64,000 bases of DNA, from assembly GCA_963778675.1 (NCBI GenBank), contig CAVZVI010000011.1, forward strand, positions 1,178,001 to 1,242,000, written 5' to 3'. Position numbers and translations under genes: made by a program. Position 1 is the stretch's first letter. Each line of letters opens with the position of its first letter. Source of the DNA: CAWCDJ01 sp963778675. Lineage in GTDB: Bacteria; Acidobacteriota; Terriglobia; Bryobacterales; Bryobacteraceae. The notes beneath the pieces were generated by a model, which saw only the letters and a list, made by a program, of their open reading frames with translations, had not been told where the DNA came from and ran no database searches. Of this stretch, positions 36,582 to 44,607 are shown in pieces.

Positions 36582-36597
36582 CGGTTTTTAAAAACCG
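36582..36597. repeat. perfect 16-base palindrome after the respiratory operon
   Basis: CGGTTTTT is followed directly by AAAAACCG. Having no loop, it is more like a protein-binding site than a terminator stem. It lies between the hexaheme cytochrome stop and the following hypothetical gene. Confidence 0.35.
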
Positions 36598-36616
36598 GGA
36601 GATTCAAACGATCGAT

Positions 36617-37261
36617 ATGTATCCTGAGATTCAGACCAAAGGGGGTTCGGCCGTCATCGGCGGAACCATGCAGAAATCGGATCGTTCGCCGAAGAGGTTC
36701 CAGCGAAGCGTTCAGGCCTATGGGTGGGATTCACGCACTCGAACCTGGTACGGTCCAAACGAACTGAACACCGCCAATGCCAGATATCCGCGTCTCGTAG
36801 ACGCTCTCAGAAGTGCACCGGGCACGTCCTGGTACGGTCCCGTGAACTGCCCGGCATCGAGCGAGACGGGGAGCCGCTTCTTCACTCTGATTCACGACCT
36901 CGGAGATTGCGCCGCCGCCATGGTCTATTGCGACGAATCGAAAACCGGGCCGGCAGAGATCGTAATGGTCATCCCGGCGGAGCGCCGCCCCGGGCTGCGG
37001 CCGGATCTCGGATTCGAGTTTCTCACATTCGCGAGCTTTCTCGGGTGTATCAGCAGCGGTGCGGAACTGGAGGTGGGCGAAGGGATTGCGGCGGCTCTCG
37101 CCGAGACCTCCGATTCGGAGTCGCTGGTCTTTTCAATCAGCAGCGGCCTGTGGACAAGCGATCTCGACCACGTACTTTCCTGCTGTGTCGAAAAGATCGC
37201 CTGCGCGATGCTGCAATGGTTAGCGGAGCCTTCGGTGCAGAAACACCGGCGCCGCTGTTGA
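36617..37261 (+). CDS. hypothetical protein
   Basis: A 214-residue protein. ATG 36617 is taken as start; an ATG at 36668 is also possible, and the open frame extends upstream into the cytochrome gene. No signal, TM helix or known motif is visible. The sequence is mixed alpha/beta with scattered cysteines (NCPASSE, GDCAAAM, SCCVEKIACAM). It is unrelated in appearance to the respiratory genes, and an operon with them is unlikely because of the 43-base gap and palindrome. I do not recognise it. Confidence 0.5.
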   Translation: MYPEIQTKGGSAVIGGTMQKSDRSPKRFQRSVQAYGWDSRTRTWYGPNELNTANARYPRLVDALRSAPGTSWYGPVNCPASSETGSRFFTLIHDLGDCAAAMVYCDESKTGPAEIVMVIPAERRPGLRPDLGFEFLTFASFLGCISSGAELEVGEGIAAALAETSDSESLVFSISSGLWTSDLDHVLSCCVEKIACAMLQWLAEPSVQKHRRRC

Positions 37262-37285
37262 TCACTGCACTGCCCCCGCTCGTGG

Positions 37286-37651
37286 CTACGTGGTGGCCGA
37301 GGCCGTCTTACCCTGCAGCTTGGCCATCTTCGCCTGCCACTCCTTCTCCAGTTGGGCGCGGCGATTGGCAACGTAGGCTTTGGCCTCCGCGAGATCGCGA
37401 AAGACCCGGTTGCCTTTAATCACGTTGCATGGCCGGCAGGCGGCGACCAGGTTGGACGGGGACTTCTTGCCCTTCTTCGCGCGCGGATGCACGAAGTCCA
37501 CGGTCATGATCAGGGAGTTTTCGAAGCTTGCCATACCGTCCAGACCGCAGTACTGGCAGCGGTAGTGGTCGCGTTCGAGAATGCGGTGACCTTCTTCCGA
37601 TGTCAACGGCTTGTCCAGGCGGGCCAAGCCGAGAGCTTTGGTAATCGGCAT
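37286..37651 (-). CDS. HNH endonuclease
   Basis: A 121-residue stand-alone HNH protein. RDHYRCQYCGLDG and ACRPCNVIKGNR give the two CxxC zinc pairs, and VDFVHPRAKKGKKSPSNLVAAC contains the His-Asn core. GGAGG stands six bases before ATG 37651. Such free HNH nucleases nick or cut DNA; some are remnants of mobile elements and others are housekeeping. Nothing around it suggests a mobile element. Confidence 0.9.
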   Translation of the reverse strand: MPITKALGLARLDKPLTSEEGHRILERDHYRCQYCGLDGMASFENSLIMTVDFVHPRAKKGKKSPSNLVAACRPCNVIKGNRVFRDLAEAKAYVANRRAQLEKEWQAKMAKLQGKTASATT

Positions 37652-37729
37652 GCGACACCTCCAGGGGCGATCTCGTACGCGTGTATTATGCTCCCGGCGC
37701 GGCGCGAAAGGAAGGGGGTTCCGCCGCCC

Positions 37730-39352
37730 TCAGCGCTTGATCCGAAACTTCGCAATGGACCGGCTCTGCAGCGCGGGCACGTATTCCAGGATCGCGCCCT
37801 GATCCACGAGGGTCTTCGTCAAAGCCGCCGTATCGATATCCTGCACGGCGCGGTTCGCGTGAACGGCCATCGCGGCCGCCACGCCCGCGGCCTGCCCGAT
37901 GATCATGTACTGCGGCTCCATGCGTAGCGTGCTGTAGGCGACGTGGCTCGCCGAAAAGCAGACGGGCACCAGGAGGTTCTCCGCCTCCTGCTTCTTGGGC
38001 AGCATCACCCGGTAGGGGATCTGGTAGGGCTCGACGCCCACCTGCATATCCCCTTCGTTGCGCACGAACCCTTCGCGGTTCACGATGCGCTCCACGTTGT
38101 GCGAGTCGCTGTTATACGAGCCCATGCCGATGGGGTCCGGCTTGGTGAGAGCGGTCTGAATGTCGCGCTGGGTCATGACGTATTCGCCAATCATGCGGCG
38201 CGCCTCGCGGATATAGAGCTGATTGGGGAAGTTGCCGTTGCCGGTGAATTCATCCTTCGCCAGGCCCCAGGTGTTTACCTCTTTTTGCAGAGACGGTTGC
38301 ACGCGCGGATCGTGCGCGAGGAACCACATGTACCCCTTGGTGTACTCTTCGTGGTCGCGCCAGATGGCGGCGCGGCGCTGGTAGCTCGCATTCGGATAGT
38401 CCCAGCTCTTGCCGATGTAGTCGGTGGAAAACGGGCCGTTGTTGTTGATGTCGGCCTTCTGGTTGGGGATGGGGCCGATGGAGAGCACTTCTCCCATCCG
38501 TAACGGACGGCCGAGCTTCTTCTCCATGCCGGCGAAGAGGCGGGCGGCCAGCTCGAACCGCGCCGGATCGTAGTGCGCGGGTTTCGGGTAGGGCACCTGG
38601 TTGGCCGGATCGTGGGAGAAGATCATGCGGAAGTTGTAGGCCTGGACTTTGCGGTCCGCGGAGCCGGGTTCGCCGGCCGGGTCCGCGGAGATCTCGGGCA
38701 GCAGCTTGTGGTTCGCTCCGTAGGGGGAGATGTCGATCAGGAACTGGTGCTTGGGGGTTTCGCCGCGCACGCCCGCGAGCGATTCGCCGTATTGCGCGGA
38801 GCTCTCGCGGCCCCAGGTAAAGGAGATGCCCGATTGCGCCATCAGGTCGCCTTCGTATGTGGCATCGGCGAAGACTTTGGCGGCAAACCGCTCGCCGTTC
38901 TCCATCGTGATGGCGGCCAGCCGTGCGCCCTGTTTCTGGACGCCGTCCTTTTCGCGCAGACGGCGGCCGTAGAATACCGTGACGCCGGCCTCGTCGAGCA
39001 TCTCGCGGAAAATGGTCTCCGCGACTTTGGGCTCCACGTACCAGGCGATGTCCTGAAGGTACTGCGGCAGCCCGTAATGCAGGCCGGCGCGCCAGTAGAA
39101 CTCGAGGGCTGCGCCGCCAATGACTTCGCGTTTCCCCACATCGGTGTGGGAAAGTCCCCCGGATACCATGCCGCCCACGTGCCCGCCGGGTTCGAGAAGG
39201 GCGACCTTGAGGCCCGAGCGGGCGCCGTATACGGCGGTCATCACGCCGCTGGCGGTGGCGCCGTACACCACCAGGTCGTACGATGCCCCGGAGGGCTGCG
39301 CGCCCGCAGAAAGCACGCCGGCGCAGACCAAAAAGAAAAGCTTCCGCTTCAT
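37730..39352 (-). CDS. exported FAD-dependent oxidoreductase
   Basis: A 540-residue protein. ATG 39352 starts a Sec signal (KLFFLVCAGVLSAGAQ). The FAD fingerprint YDLVVYGATASGVMTAVYGARSG opens the mature protein, and HVGGMVSGGLSHTDVG is the usual second block of the FAD_oxidored family. The closing IIGQAAGVAAAMAVHAN is the C-terminal FAD contact. Family members often stand in polysaccharide or tungsten-related loci and their substrates are unknown. The protein is intact. An upstream extension of the frame to 39553 is not supported by the signal peptide. Confidence 0.88.
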   Translation of the reverse strand: MKRKLFFLVCAGVLSAGAQPSGASYDLVVYGATASGVMTAVYGARSGLKVALLEPGGHVGGMVSGGLSHTDVGKREVIGGAALEFYWRAGLHYGLPQYLQDIAWYVEPKVAETIFREMLDEAGVTVFYGRRLREKDGVQKQGARLAAITMENGERFAAKVFADATYEGDLMAQSGISFTWGRESSAQYGESLAGVRGETPKHQFLIDISPYGANHKLLPEISADPAGEPGSADRKVQAYNFRMIFSHDPANQVPYPKPAHYDPARFELAARLFAGMEKKLGRPLRMGEVLSIGPIPNQKADINNNGPFSTDYIGKSWDYPNASYQRRAAIWRDHEEYTKGYMWFLAHDPRVQPSLQKEVNTWGLAKDEFTGNGNFPNQLYIREARRMIGEYVMTQRDIQTALTKPDPIGMGSYNSDSHNVERIVNREGFVRNEGDMQVGVEPYQIPYRVMLPKKQEAENLLVPVCFSASHVAYSTLRMEPQYMIIGQAAGVAAAMAVHANRAVQDIDTAALTKTLVDQGAILEYVPALQSRSIAKFRIKR

Positions 39353-39392
39353 TGGATTCCTTTGTACTCTTATGACAGGAAGGGCCGCAACT

Positions 39393-39602
39393 ATGGTATC
39401 GGCAACCGAAGCCAAGGTGGAATGGAATTCGGACAAGAAGCACTGGCAGGTGATGATCCAGGTGGGAGCGGAGGTCATCCGGCGCACGTGCCCTGAGCAG
39501 GCGCACGACGCGGGCGACGAAGCGCTGCGGGCGGTAGCGCTGCGGACGGCCAAAGACGAAGGCTACGCCCTGGACGCCGCGCACGTGGAGATTGTGCGGT
39601 AG
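39393..39602 (+). CDS. small conserved hypothetical protein
   Basis: A 69-residue soluble protein, divergent from the FAD oxidoreductase. An AGGAAGGG tract precedes ATG 39393; an ATG at 39372 is an alternative. The sequence starts with AKVEWNSDKKHWQVMIQVG, a strand-rich front, followed by helix HDAGDEALRAVALRTAKDEGY. No known motif. Regular composition and a good ribosome site support it as a gene. Confidence 0.5.
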   Translation: MVSATEAKVEWNSDKKHWQVMIQVGAEVIRRTCPEQAHDAGDEALRAVALRTAKDEGYALDAAHVEIVR

Positions 39603-39715
39603 CGGACGCCGGCGGAAGTCGATCCGTACGGGATTGACAATCTCCGGGGGCCCGTAGTGTGGGCGGCACGGCCGGCGCGGGCAGGGCGGCGGGCGGTTTA
39701 CGCTATCGTAGGCAA

Positions 39716-41263
39716 ATGGGACTTATTCCGCTGCGCGGCCTTCGCCACTGGGGCTCGGGTCCGGCTATCCTTGGGGCGGCAGTGATCGCCCTCAGCTCGT
39801 TTTGCGCCACAGCCCAGGAGGCAAAGACGCCTCCTTCGCCGGCTGCCGCCGAAGCCAAAGACAAAGAAAAATCCACCGATAAGCTGCCTCCGCTGCCAGG
39901 GGACGCGCACGTCGCACAAAGCATTCAGTTGGACGGCAAGGTGCTGCACTACACGGTCACGGTGGGCACGCTGCCGGTCTTTGACCAGGACAACAAGAAG
40001 AGCGGCGAAGTCGTATTCACCGCATATACGGTAGAAGGCAAGGACCGTCCGGTGGCCTTTGCGTTAAACGGCGGCCCGGGCGCAGCCTCCGTTTTTCTGA
40101 ATTTCGGAGCCATCGGGCCGAAGTACATCGAGTTTGGAGAGCAGGGCGACAGTCCTTCAGATCCAGCGAACCTGAAGGACAACCCGGGGACGTGGCTGGA
40201 TTTCACAGACCTGGTTTTCATCGATCCGATCGGCACGGGCTTCAGCCGCTCGCTGGTTTCGGCGGCGGAGACCAAGAAGCAGTTTTACAGCACGGACGCC
40301 GATATCCATTACCTCTCGCGCATCATTTACGACTGGTTGGTGAAGAATGGACGGCTAAGCTCCAGAAAGTACCTGACGGGCGAAAGCTACGGCGGCTATC
40401 GCGGGCCTCGGATTACGCATTACCTGCAGTCGCAGCTCGGCGTGGCGATGAACGGCGTGGTGCTGGTCTCGCCCTACCTGAATCCGACGCTGGACGAAAA
40501 CGGTGACGTTTCGCCCGTTCCGTGGATGCTGACTCTGCCCTCGATTACGGCGGCCCACCTGGAGCGCGAGCACAAGCTGACGCCGCAGGCGATGGCGCCG
40601 GTGATTGCGTATACGCGCGGCGAGTACGCCACGGACCTGCTGAAGGGCCGCTCCGACCCTGAGGCGACCGCGCGGGTTGTGAGGCGCGTGACCGAACTGA
40701 CGGGCCTGGAAGCGGAGTTTGTGCGGCGATCCGGCGGCCGGCTGGAGGTCGGCGCATATCTGCGCGAGGTCTTTCGCGAGCAGGGCAAGATCGGCAGCGT
40801 GTATGACTCCAACGTGACCTCCTGGGATCCATTTCCTTTCGCGCCCGAGCAGCGCACCAACGATCCGCTGCTGGAGAAGATCATCGCGCCGACTACAACG
40901 GCGATGGTGGATTTTGTGACGCGCGTCGTCGGCTGGAAGACGGATGCGCGCTACAACACGCTCAGCTACGAAGTGAACTCACAATGGGATCGCGACAGCC
41001 GCGCCCTGCGCGCCGGCGCCGCTGGCGACCTGCGGCAGGCCGTGGCGGCTGACCCGAAGCTGCGCGTGCTGATTGCGCACGGATGGAACGACCTCTCCTG
41101 CCCTTTCATGGGCTCTGTGCTGACCGTGGACCAGATGCCCGTGATGGGCGACGCGACGCGTGTCGAGGTGCACGAGTATCCGGGAGGCCACATGTTCTAC
41201 AGCCGCCTCGACAGCCGGATTGCGCTGCGCAAACAGGCGGAGGAGATGTTCGGGAAGCACTGA
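39716..41263 (+). CDS. exported serine carboxypeptidase (peptidase S10)
   Basis: A 515-residue alpha/beta-hydrolase of family S10. ATG 39716 precedes an N-terminal signal (GPAILGAAVIALSSFCATAQ). The oxyanion-hole block NGGPGAASVFLNFGAIGP, the nucleophile elbow TGESYGGYRG (Ser), the acid in IAHGWNDLSCPF (Asp) and the His in YPGGHMFYS give the full triad. These enzymes remove C-terminal amino acids at acidic pH; in acidobacteria they are common exported peptidases. The upstream in-frame ATG at 39659 would hide the signal. Confidence 0.93.
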   Translation: MGLIPLRGLRHWGSGPAILGAAVIALSSFCATAQEAKTPPSPAAAEAKDKEKSTDKLPPLPGDAHVAQSIQLDGKVLHYTVTVGTLPVFDQDNKKSGEVVFTAYTVEGKDRPVAFALNGGPGAASVFLNFGAIGPKYIEFGEQGDSPSDPANLKDNPGTWLDFTDLVFIDPIGTGFSRSLVSAAETKKQFYSTDADIHYLSRIIYDWLVKNGRLSSRKYLTGESYGGYRGPRITHYLQSQLGVAMNGVVLVSPYLNPTLDENGDVSPVPWMLTLPSITAAHLEREHKLTPQAMAPVIAYTRGEYATDLLKGRSDPEATARVVRRVTELTGLEAEFVRRSGGRLEVGAYLREVFREQGKIGSVYDSNVTSWDPFPFAPEQRTNDPLLEKIIAPTTTAMVDFVTRVVGWKTDARYNTLSYEVNSQWDRDSRALRAGAAGDLRQAVAADPKLRVLIAHGWNDLSCPFMGSVLTVDQMPVMGDATRVEVHEYPGGHMFYSRLDSRIALRKQAEEMFGKH

Positions 41264-41273
41264 CCGGCGGGCC

Positions 41274-41990
41274 CTACGCGCTCTTGCCCTGCCGGCGCTT
41301 CCACTCGAACAAGACCACCCCGGCGGCTACCGAGACGTTGAGCGACGAGATCTTGCCGGCCATGGGGATGCGCACCAGCAGGTCGCAATGCTTGCGCACC
41401 TGTTCATGCAGGCCCTTGCCTTCACCACCGAGCACCAGTACAGCCGGCGAGCCGTAATCCACCGCGTCGTAACTTTCGGTGCCGCGCTCGTCCAGGCCGT
41501 AGATCCAAAAGCCCCGCTCCTTCAGCTCTGCGAGGGCGCGGTTGATATTCGTCACGCGGACCACCGGAAGGTATTCGAGGGCGCCGGCCGCGGCTTTGGC
41601 GACGACGTCCGTGAGGCCGGCGGCGCGGCGCTCCGGGATCACCACCGAACCGGCTCCCGCGGCGTGCGCGGTGCGGATGATCGCGCCCAGGTTGTGCGGG
41701 TCCTCGACGCCATCGAGCACCACTACCAGTTCGGCGCCGGACGCCGCTTCCAGATCCGCATACTTGCGCGCCGCACCCATCGCGACAACGCCCTGGTGAG
41801 CGCTGGTACCGGCGAGGCGCTCGAGCGCCGAACGCGGCTCGAAGCGCACCGGGATCGAGGCGCGCCGGGCGAGGTCGATGATCTCCTGCAGCCGCGGGCC
41901 GCCGGCGCCCTGCGCCACGATCACCCGCTCCAACGGGTGGTTGGCCCGCAACGCCTCCACGACCGGGTGGATGCCGCTGAGAATCGGCAT
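41274..41990 (-). CDS. rlmB: 23S rRNA (guanosine-2'-O-)-methyltransferase RlmB
   Basis: A 238-residue SpoU-class methyltransferase. The N-terminal substrate-binding domain (LSGIHPVVEALRANHPLERV) is followed by the knotted SAM domain with LDGVEDPHNLGAIIRTAHAAG (motif 1), GGEGKGLHEQVRKHCD (motif 2) and IPMAGKISSLNVSVAAGVVLFE (motif 3). It methylates G2251 of 23S rRNA or an equivalent site. Its ATG overlaps the stop of the AhpD-like gene as TGATG. Confidence 0.95.
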   Translation of the reverse strand: MPILSGIHPVVEALRANHPLERVIVAQGAGGPRLQEIIDLARRASIPVRFEPRSALERLAGTSAHQGVVAMGAARKYADLEAASGAELVVVLDGVEDPHNLGAIIRTAHAAGAGSVVIPERRAAGLTDVVAKAAAGALEYLPVVRVTNINRALAELKERGFWIYGLDERGTESYDAVDYGSPAVLVLGGEGKGLHEQVRKHCDLLVRIPMAGKISSLNVSVAAGVVLFEWKRRQGKSA

Positions 41991-42496
41991 CAGGCCTCCG
42001 GCATGACGGAGAGGCCGTTATTGAAGCGGTTCGTGAAGTTCGCCATGGCGGCCACCAGGGTGATCTCGACTACCTGCTCATCCGTGAAGTGCGCCAGCAA
42101 TTCAGTACGCGACTGCGCCGCCGCGGCCGTCCGCGTCAACTCGCGGGCATAGCGGATGGCGGCGCGCTCGGGCTCGGAGAATCCCTCGTCCTGCTCGGTC
42201 TGCAGGGCCTGAAGGTCGGCTTCAGTGACTCCCGCCTTCCTGCTGCTGGCGACATGCGCGGCCGTACAGAAGGCGCAGCGGTTGGTATAGGCGCACGTCA
42301 GGTAGACCAACTCCTTCACGCGGCGGTCCACCGAGCCGGGCCCCACGATGGAGCCGTAAAGCGGCACGAAATTCTTCAAGACGTCAGGGCGGTTGGCCAT
42401 AGCCCGGAAGAAGGGGCTCGGTTTCCTGCTCCTGGATTCCAGTTCGGCCAGGAACTCATTCCGGTCGGGTTCCACCAGCTTGATCGCAGCGGTCAT
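41990..42496 (-). CDS. AhpD/carboxymuconolactone decarboxylase-family protein
   Basis: A 168-residue helical protein. TNRCAFCTAAHVASSRKAG carries the CxxC and distal His of the AhpD catalytic site, which gives alkylhydroperoxidase or thiol-disulfide activity. ATG 42496 is used; the upstream extension starts at TTG 42517. It is followed by rlmB with a one-base stop/start overlap, and its own start lies within the end of the Nudix gene, so the three minus-strand genes form a tight operon. Confidence 0.9.
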   Translation of the reverse strand: MTAAIKLVEPDRNEFLAELESRSRKPSPFFRAMANRPDVLKNFVPLYGSIVGPGSVDRRVKELVYLTCAYTNRCAFCTAAHVASSRKAGVTEADLQALQTEQDEGFSEPERAAIRYARELTRTAAAAQSRTELLAHFTDEQVVEITLVAAMANFTNRFNNGLSVMPEA

Positions 42497-42887
42497 AGGA
42501 ACCAGTATAGAGGGCAAACCGCCGCAGGAAATCGCGGTCGCCTTCCACGAAATCGAACGACGCGAGATCCGCGCGCGGCTCCCAGCGCATGTCCTGGAAA
42601 ATGAGGTTGCGCAGCTCGCCGGCGTATTCCGTTACGCGGTAGAAAATCAGCTCGATGGGCGCCTTGCCGGGATAGGCGAACCGGTAGCGCTCGATCTCCC
42701 GGCCGCGCGCGCCGGTGACCGCGAGTTCCTCCTCGAGTTCGCGCGCCAGCGCCCGCTCGGGCGGTTCGCCAGGCTCCACCTTGCCGCCGGGGAACTCCCA
42801 CTTCAATGGATGGGATTGCGCGGGAGTCCTCTGGCAGATGAGGATGCGCCCGTCCTTCTCGAAGATCGCCGCCACTACCTGGAGCAT
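42456..42887 (-). CDS. MutT-like Nudix hydrolase
   Basis: A 143-residue Nudix protein. The Nudix box, GGKVEPGEPPERALARELEEEL, shows the G-x5-E-x7-REUxEE signature. WEFPGGKVE with an N-terminal VVAAIFEKDGRILICQR is typical of 8-oxo-dGTP diphosphatase (MutT). The start may be 42887 or 42905 (MLQYTGMLQ). The start is 4-22 bases from the divergent NifU-like gene, so the promoters of the two must overlap the coding ends. The C-terminus overlaps the AhpD-like gene by about 41 bases. Confidence 0.9.
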   Translation of the reverse strand: MLQVVAAIFEKDGRILICQRTPAQSHPLKWEFPGGKVEPGEPPERALARELEEELAVTGARGREIERYRFAYPGKAPIELIFYRVTEYAGELRNLIFQDMRWEPRADLASFDFVEGDRDFLRRFALYTGSYDRCDQAGGTRPE

Positions 42888-42908
42888 GCCAGTATATTGA
42901 AGCATAGG

Positions 42909-43271
42909 ATGTACTCCGACCGCCTGATCGAGCACTTCCAGAATCCTCGCAACGTCGGCGAACTGCCGCCGCCGGCCGTAACGGTGGAGGTGTCGAACCC
43001 CGCGTGCGGCGATATCCTGCGGCTTTCCGTGCGGTTCGAGGGTGGCGCCGCAGTCGAGGTGCGGTACAAAGTGCGCGGGTGCACCGCGTCGATTGCGGCG
43101 GGCTCGGCGCTCACGGAATGGCTCACCGGCAAGACCCGCAGCGAGATGGCGGCTTTTCGGCCGGAGGCGGTCGAGGAAGCCGTGGGCGGACTGTCCGCGG
43201 AATCGAAGCACGCCGCGGCATTGTGCCGCGATGGGGTGCGGGCGCTTCTGAAGGCCTCCGGCTTGGGATAG
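42909..43271 (+). CDS. NifU/IscU-like iron-sulfur scaffold protein
   Basis: A 120-residue protein. The three scaffold cysteines are present: NPACGD, VRGCTAS and AALCRDG. MYSDRLIEHFQNPRNVGEL is the canonical N-terminus. The protein would assemble Fe-S clusters with a cysteine desulfurase encoded elsewhere; clusters are needed by the Rieske and ferredoxin-type proteins of this window. ATG 42909 lacks a clear ribosome site and starts only 4-22 bases from the Nudix start on the other strand. Confidence 0.92.
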   Translation: MYSDRLIEHFQNPRNVGELPPPAVTVEVSNPACGDILRLSVRFEGGAAVEVRYKVRGCTASIAAGSALTEWLTGKTRSEMAAFRPEAVEEAVGGLSAESKHAAALCRDGVRALLKASGLG

Positions 43272-43293
43272 AATGCCTGCTGGAGGACTCCCC

Positions 43294-43803
43294 GTGAATC
43301 GATTCGCCCTTATGGTACTCGCCGCTTCCCTGGCCGGCGGACTGCAGGCCCAGAGCAACCCGACCATCGCCGAAGCCAAACAGATGTACGAGAGCGTCAA
43401 GAATAACCTGATCAAGGCGGCCGAGAAAATGCCCGAGGCCGATTACACCTTCAAGCCGACGCCGGAGCAGCAGACTTTCGCGCAGCGCATCGCCCACGTC
43501 GCCAACCAGGTGCGGGGGTGCTCGGCAATCGCGGGCCAGCAGAAGACGGTAGATACCTCCAAGATGGAGAAAGCCGCTCTCGTAACGGCGCTCAAGGAGT
43601 CATTCGACGCCTGCGACGCCGCATGGGCGAGCATGAACGACAAAACGGCCGCGGAGATGATCGCCGGGCGCGGCGGACAGCGCTCGAAGCTAGGCGCGCT
43701 CATCGGGAATACGAACCACGACAGCGAAATGTACGGCTACATCTCGGTCTACCTGCGGCTCAAAGGGCAGGTGCCGCCGTCGAGCGAGCGCGGCCGGATG
43801 TAG
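43294..43803 (+). CDS. exported DinB-family protein
   Basis: A 169-residue four-helix DinB-like protein with a Sec signal (ALMVLAASLAGGLQAQ). GTG 43294 has GGAGG seven bases upstream and is preferred over ATG 43273. His in FAQRIAHVANQVRGC and in GNTNHDSEMYGYISVY match the metal-binding His positions of the DinB fold. Many acidobacterial genomes encode exported DinB proteins; the role is unknown, though metal-dependent thiol transferases are known in the superfamily. Confidence 0.85.
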   Translation: MNRFALMVLAASLAGGLQAQSNPTIAEAKQMYESVKNNLIKAAEKMPEADYTFKPTPEQQTFAQRIAHVANQVRGCSAIAGQQKTVDTSKMEKAALVTALKESFDACDAAWASMNDKTAAEMIAGRGGQRSKLGALIGNTNHDSEMYGYISVYLRLKGQVPPSSERGRM

Positions 43804-43809
43804 CGCGCG

Positions 43810-44523
43810 CTACTTCGCGTACCAATCGCGCAGGCGGACGTCGATCCCGGTGCCTTCGAGCGCCTTGGCAAAGGCCTGCGGATCCGAGCCGCGGTAGTGA
43901 TACGGGTACACGATTGCGGGGTGAAACGCCTTCACCGCGTCGGCGGCGGCTTCCGGCGTCATGGTGAACGGCAGGTTCATGCACACGAAAGCGACGTCGA
44001 TATTGCGGAGCGCCCGCATCTCCGGAATGCCCTCGGTGTCGCCGGAAAAGTAAAACCGCTTGCCGCCATAGGTGAGGATGTAGCCGTTGCCGCGCCCCTT
44101 CGGGTGGTAGAGTGTTCCGTTGGCGGCCGGCTTGAGGTTGTACATGGGGATGGCTTCCACCTCGAAGGCGCCGATGGTCTTCGTCTGGCCGTTGGCGATG
44201 ATGGTGGAACCGGGCACCTTCTCGGCCACCGCGGCCGGCGCCAGGATCACGGTATCGGGCTTCTTGAGCTTCTCGACCAGCGCGGGCACCATGTGATCGC
44301 CGTGGATATCGGTGATCAGAATGTAGTCGGCCTGCGGCAAGCCGTCGTAGGAGCCCTGCGCGGGATCGATGTACATGACCTTCCCGCCCGCCTTGATCAG
44401 GATGCTGGCATGCTGGATGGGCGTCAGTTCGAGAACCCCGGCGGAAGTGGTGAACGTTTCAGGCGCCGCGGCGAAAGCCGCCGCAGGGACGAGCAGGGCA
44501 ACTGCGAAAAATCTCATAAGCAT
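43810..44523 (-). CDS. exported metallo-beta-lactamase-fold hydrolase
   Basis: A 237-residue protein with a signal peptide (FFAVALLVPAAAFAAA). It has the UPF0173-like form of the MBL fold: ITDIHGDHM is the HxHxDH-type zinc motif in its short form, followed by FSGDTEGIPEM and the final HPAIVYPYHYRGSD. Substrate unknown. Start 44523 or 44517. Convergent with the DinB-like gene. Confidence 0.88.
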   Translation of the reverse strand: MLMRFFAVALLVPAAAFAAAPETFTTSAGVLELTPIQHASILIKAGGKVMYIDPAQGSYDGLPQADYILITDIHGDHMVPALVEKLKKPDTVILAPAAVAEKVPGSTIIANGQTKTIGAFEVEAIPMYNLKPAANGTLYHPKGRGNGYILTYGGKRFYFSGDTEGIPEMRALRNIDVAFVCMNLPFTMTPEAAADAVKAFHPAIVYPYHYRGSDPQAFAKALEGTGIDVRLRDWYAK

Positions 44524-44607
44524 AAGAGCGATTGTACTTCCAGAAGGCGCAGCGACACAGAGCCGTGATCGCGAGGCCGGCCAACCGGCGTGATGACGGT
44601 GGAGTGC

